From: Bacteroidota bacterium
Lineage (GTDB): Bacteria; Bacteroidota; Bacteroidia; JAADEI01
Direction of reading: 5' to 3'
Length of the DNA: 13,534 nt
NCBI GenBank assembly: GCA_024280615.1
Contig: JAJRPU010000048.1
Coordinates: forward strand, 1 to 13,534
Of the stretch, positions 13,210-13,534 are shown piece after piece. The position numbers were made by a program, and so were the translations under genes. Every line of letters begins with the position of its first letter. Position 1 is the stretch's first letter. The notes beneath the pieces are model-generated. The model was given only the letters and a program-made list of their open reading frames with translations. It ran no database searches and was not told where the DNA came from.

Positions 13210-13534
13210 TTAAAATCTTGGTGTCTTAAATTGAGAGCGTCCCCGTTTTTCTAACATTATGTATCCTATGCCTACTTCAAAACCACCGAAACCATTGTTG
13301 GCTTGTGAAAGTTTAGAAATAGTCAAGTCATAACTTGCCATAATAGTGAATCCTTCATATTCGTACCTTACCATAGGAATAACTGCATCGTTCAAGCGGA
13401 ACATTCCACCGAAACTAATGGCGTGAACATCTCCACCACCATAATATCCACCACCTCTCTTGGATAGATTTATTTTGAATAGCAGTCCTGCAATTCCTTC
13501 AATATGAGGACCTTGCATCCAAGCCCACAATCCA
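13210..13534 (-). CDS. PorP/SprF-family type IX secretion outer-membrane protein, C-terminal part
   Basis: The frame is open to the window edge, so only the last 107 or so residues are visible; the TTG at 13530 is an internal Leu codon. The visible part matches the end of PorP/SprF proteins: AGLLFKINLSKRG, then AISFGGMFRLNDAVIPMVRY, EYEGFTIMASYDLTISKLSQ, NNGFGGFEVGIGYI and a terminal PRF. These are alternating amphipathic strands of an outer-membrane barrel. PorP/SprF proteins anchor T9SS or gliding adhesin machinery to the outer membrane. Many Bacteroidota carry numerous paralogues, often beside large adhesins, so this may not be the core porP; no symbol is given. A strong terminator follows. 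The start, signal peptide and upstream partner are outside the window. Confidence 0.85.
   Translation of the reverse strand, partial: GLWAWMQGPHIEGIAGLLFKINLSKRGGGYYGGGDVHAISFGGMFRLNDAVIPMVRYEYEGFTIMASYDLTISKLSQANNGFGGFEVGIGYIMLEKRGRSQFKTPRF

Noticed and set aside
13528..13530. TTG start for the PorP/SprF frame
   Set aside because: The frame continues beyond the window edge and the visible residues match only the C-terminal end of the family.
1..13534. Mobile element, phage or CRISPR signals
   Set aside because: I found no transposase, integrase, spaced direct-repeat array or att-like duplication at the tRNA 3' end within the window.

Overview
The window is a slice of a Bacteroidota chromosome, almost certainly a member that carries a type IX secretion/gliding apparatus. 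Three things point there. It encodes GldJ, the SUMF1-like gliding/T9SS lipoprotein. It also holds the C-terminal end of a PorP/SprF-family outer-membrane protein. Finally, several intergenic gaps contain TAnnTTTG, the -7 box of the Bacteroidota housekeeping sigma factor. The DNA is AT-rich and densely packed with mostly core genes. I see no phage, insertion sequence or CRISPR.

Layout. 1-2451 (+): the 3' two thirds of pnp (polynucleotide phosphorylase), overlapped by 20 nt by a lipoprotein of the glycerophosphodiester phosphodiesterase family. 2452-2663: a convergent gap with G/C-rich inverted repeats. 2664-6548 (-): a tight cluster, in transcription order an ECF sigma factor, a small zinc-binding anti-sigma protein, ispH and rpsA (ribosomal protein S1). 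6627-7979 (-): murF. 8099-9568 (-): gldJ. 9572-9753: a gap with a strong inverted repeat and a possible small membrane-protein gene on the + strand. 9754-10936 (-): gmhA and gmhB (heptose biosynthesis), overlapping. 10979-12876 (+): trmD and bshA, overlapping by ATGA, then tRNA-Val(GAC) at 12892-12965. 13210-13534 (-): the PorP/SprF C-terminus, with a clean intrinsic terminator downstream.

How the genes fit together. The most interesting unit is the sigma/anti-sigma/ispH/rpsA cluster. The sigma factor resembles actinobacterial SigR. The 86-residue partner carries Cys8, His34, Cys38 and Cys41, the same spacing as the zinc/redox residues of RsrA (Cys11, His37, Cys41, Cys44). This suggests a thiol-oxidation switch next to an oxygen-sensitive [4Fe-4S] enzyme (IspH). 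A gene for synthesis of the low-molecular-weight thiol bacillithiol (bshA) lies about 5 kb away. The remaining genes serve RNA turnover and translation (pnp, rpsA, trmD, tRNA-Val), the cell envelope (murF, gmhA, gmhB), and secretion/gliding (gldJ, PorP/SprF).
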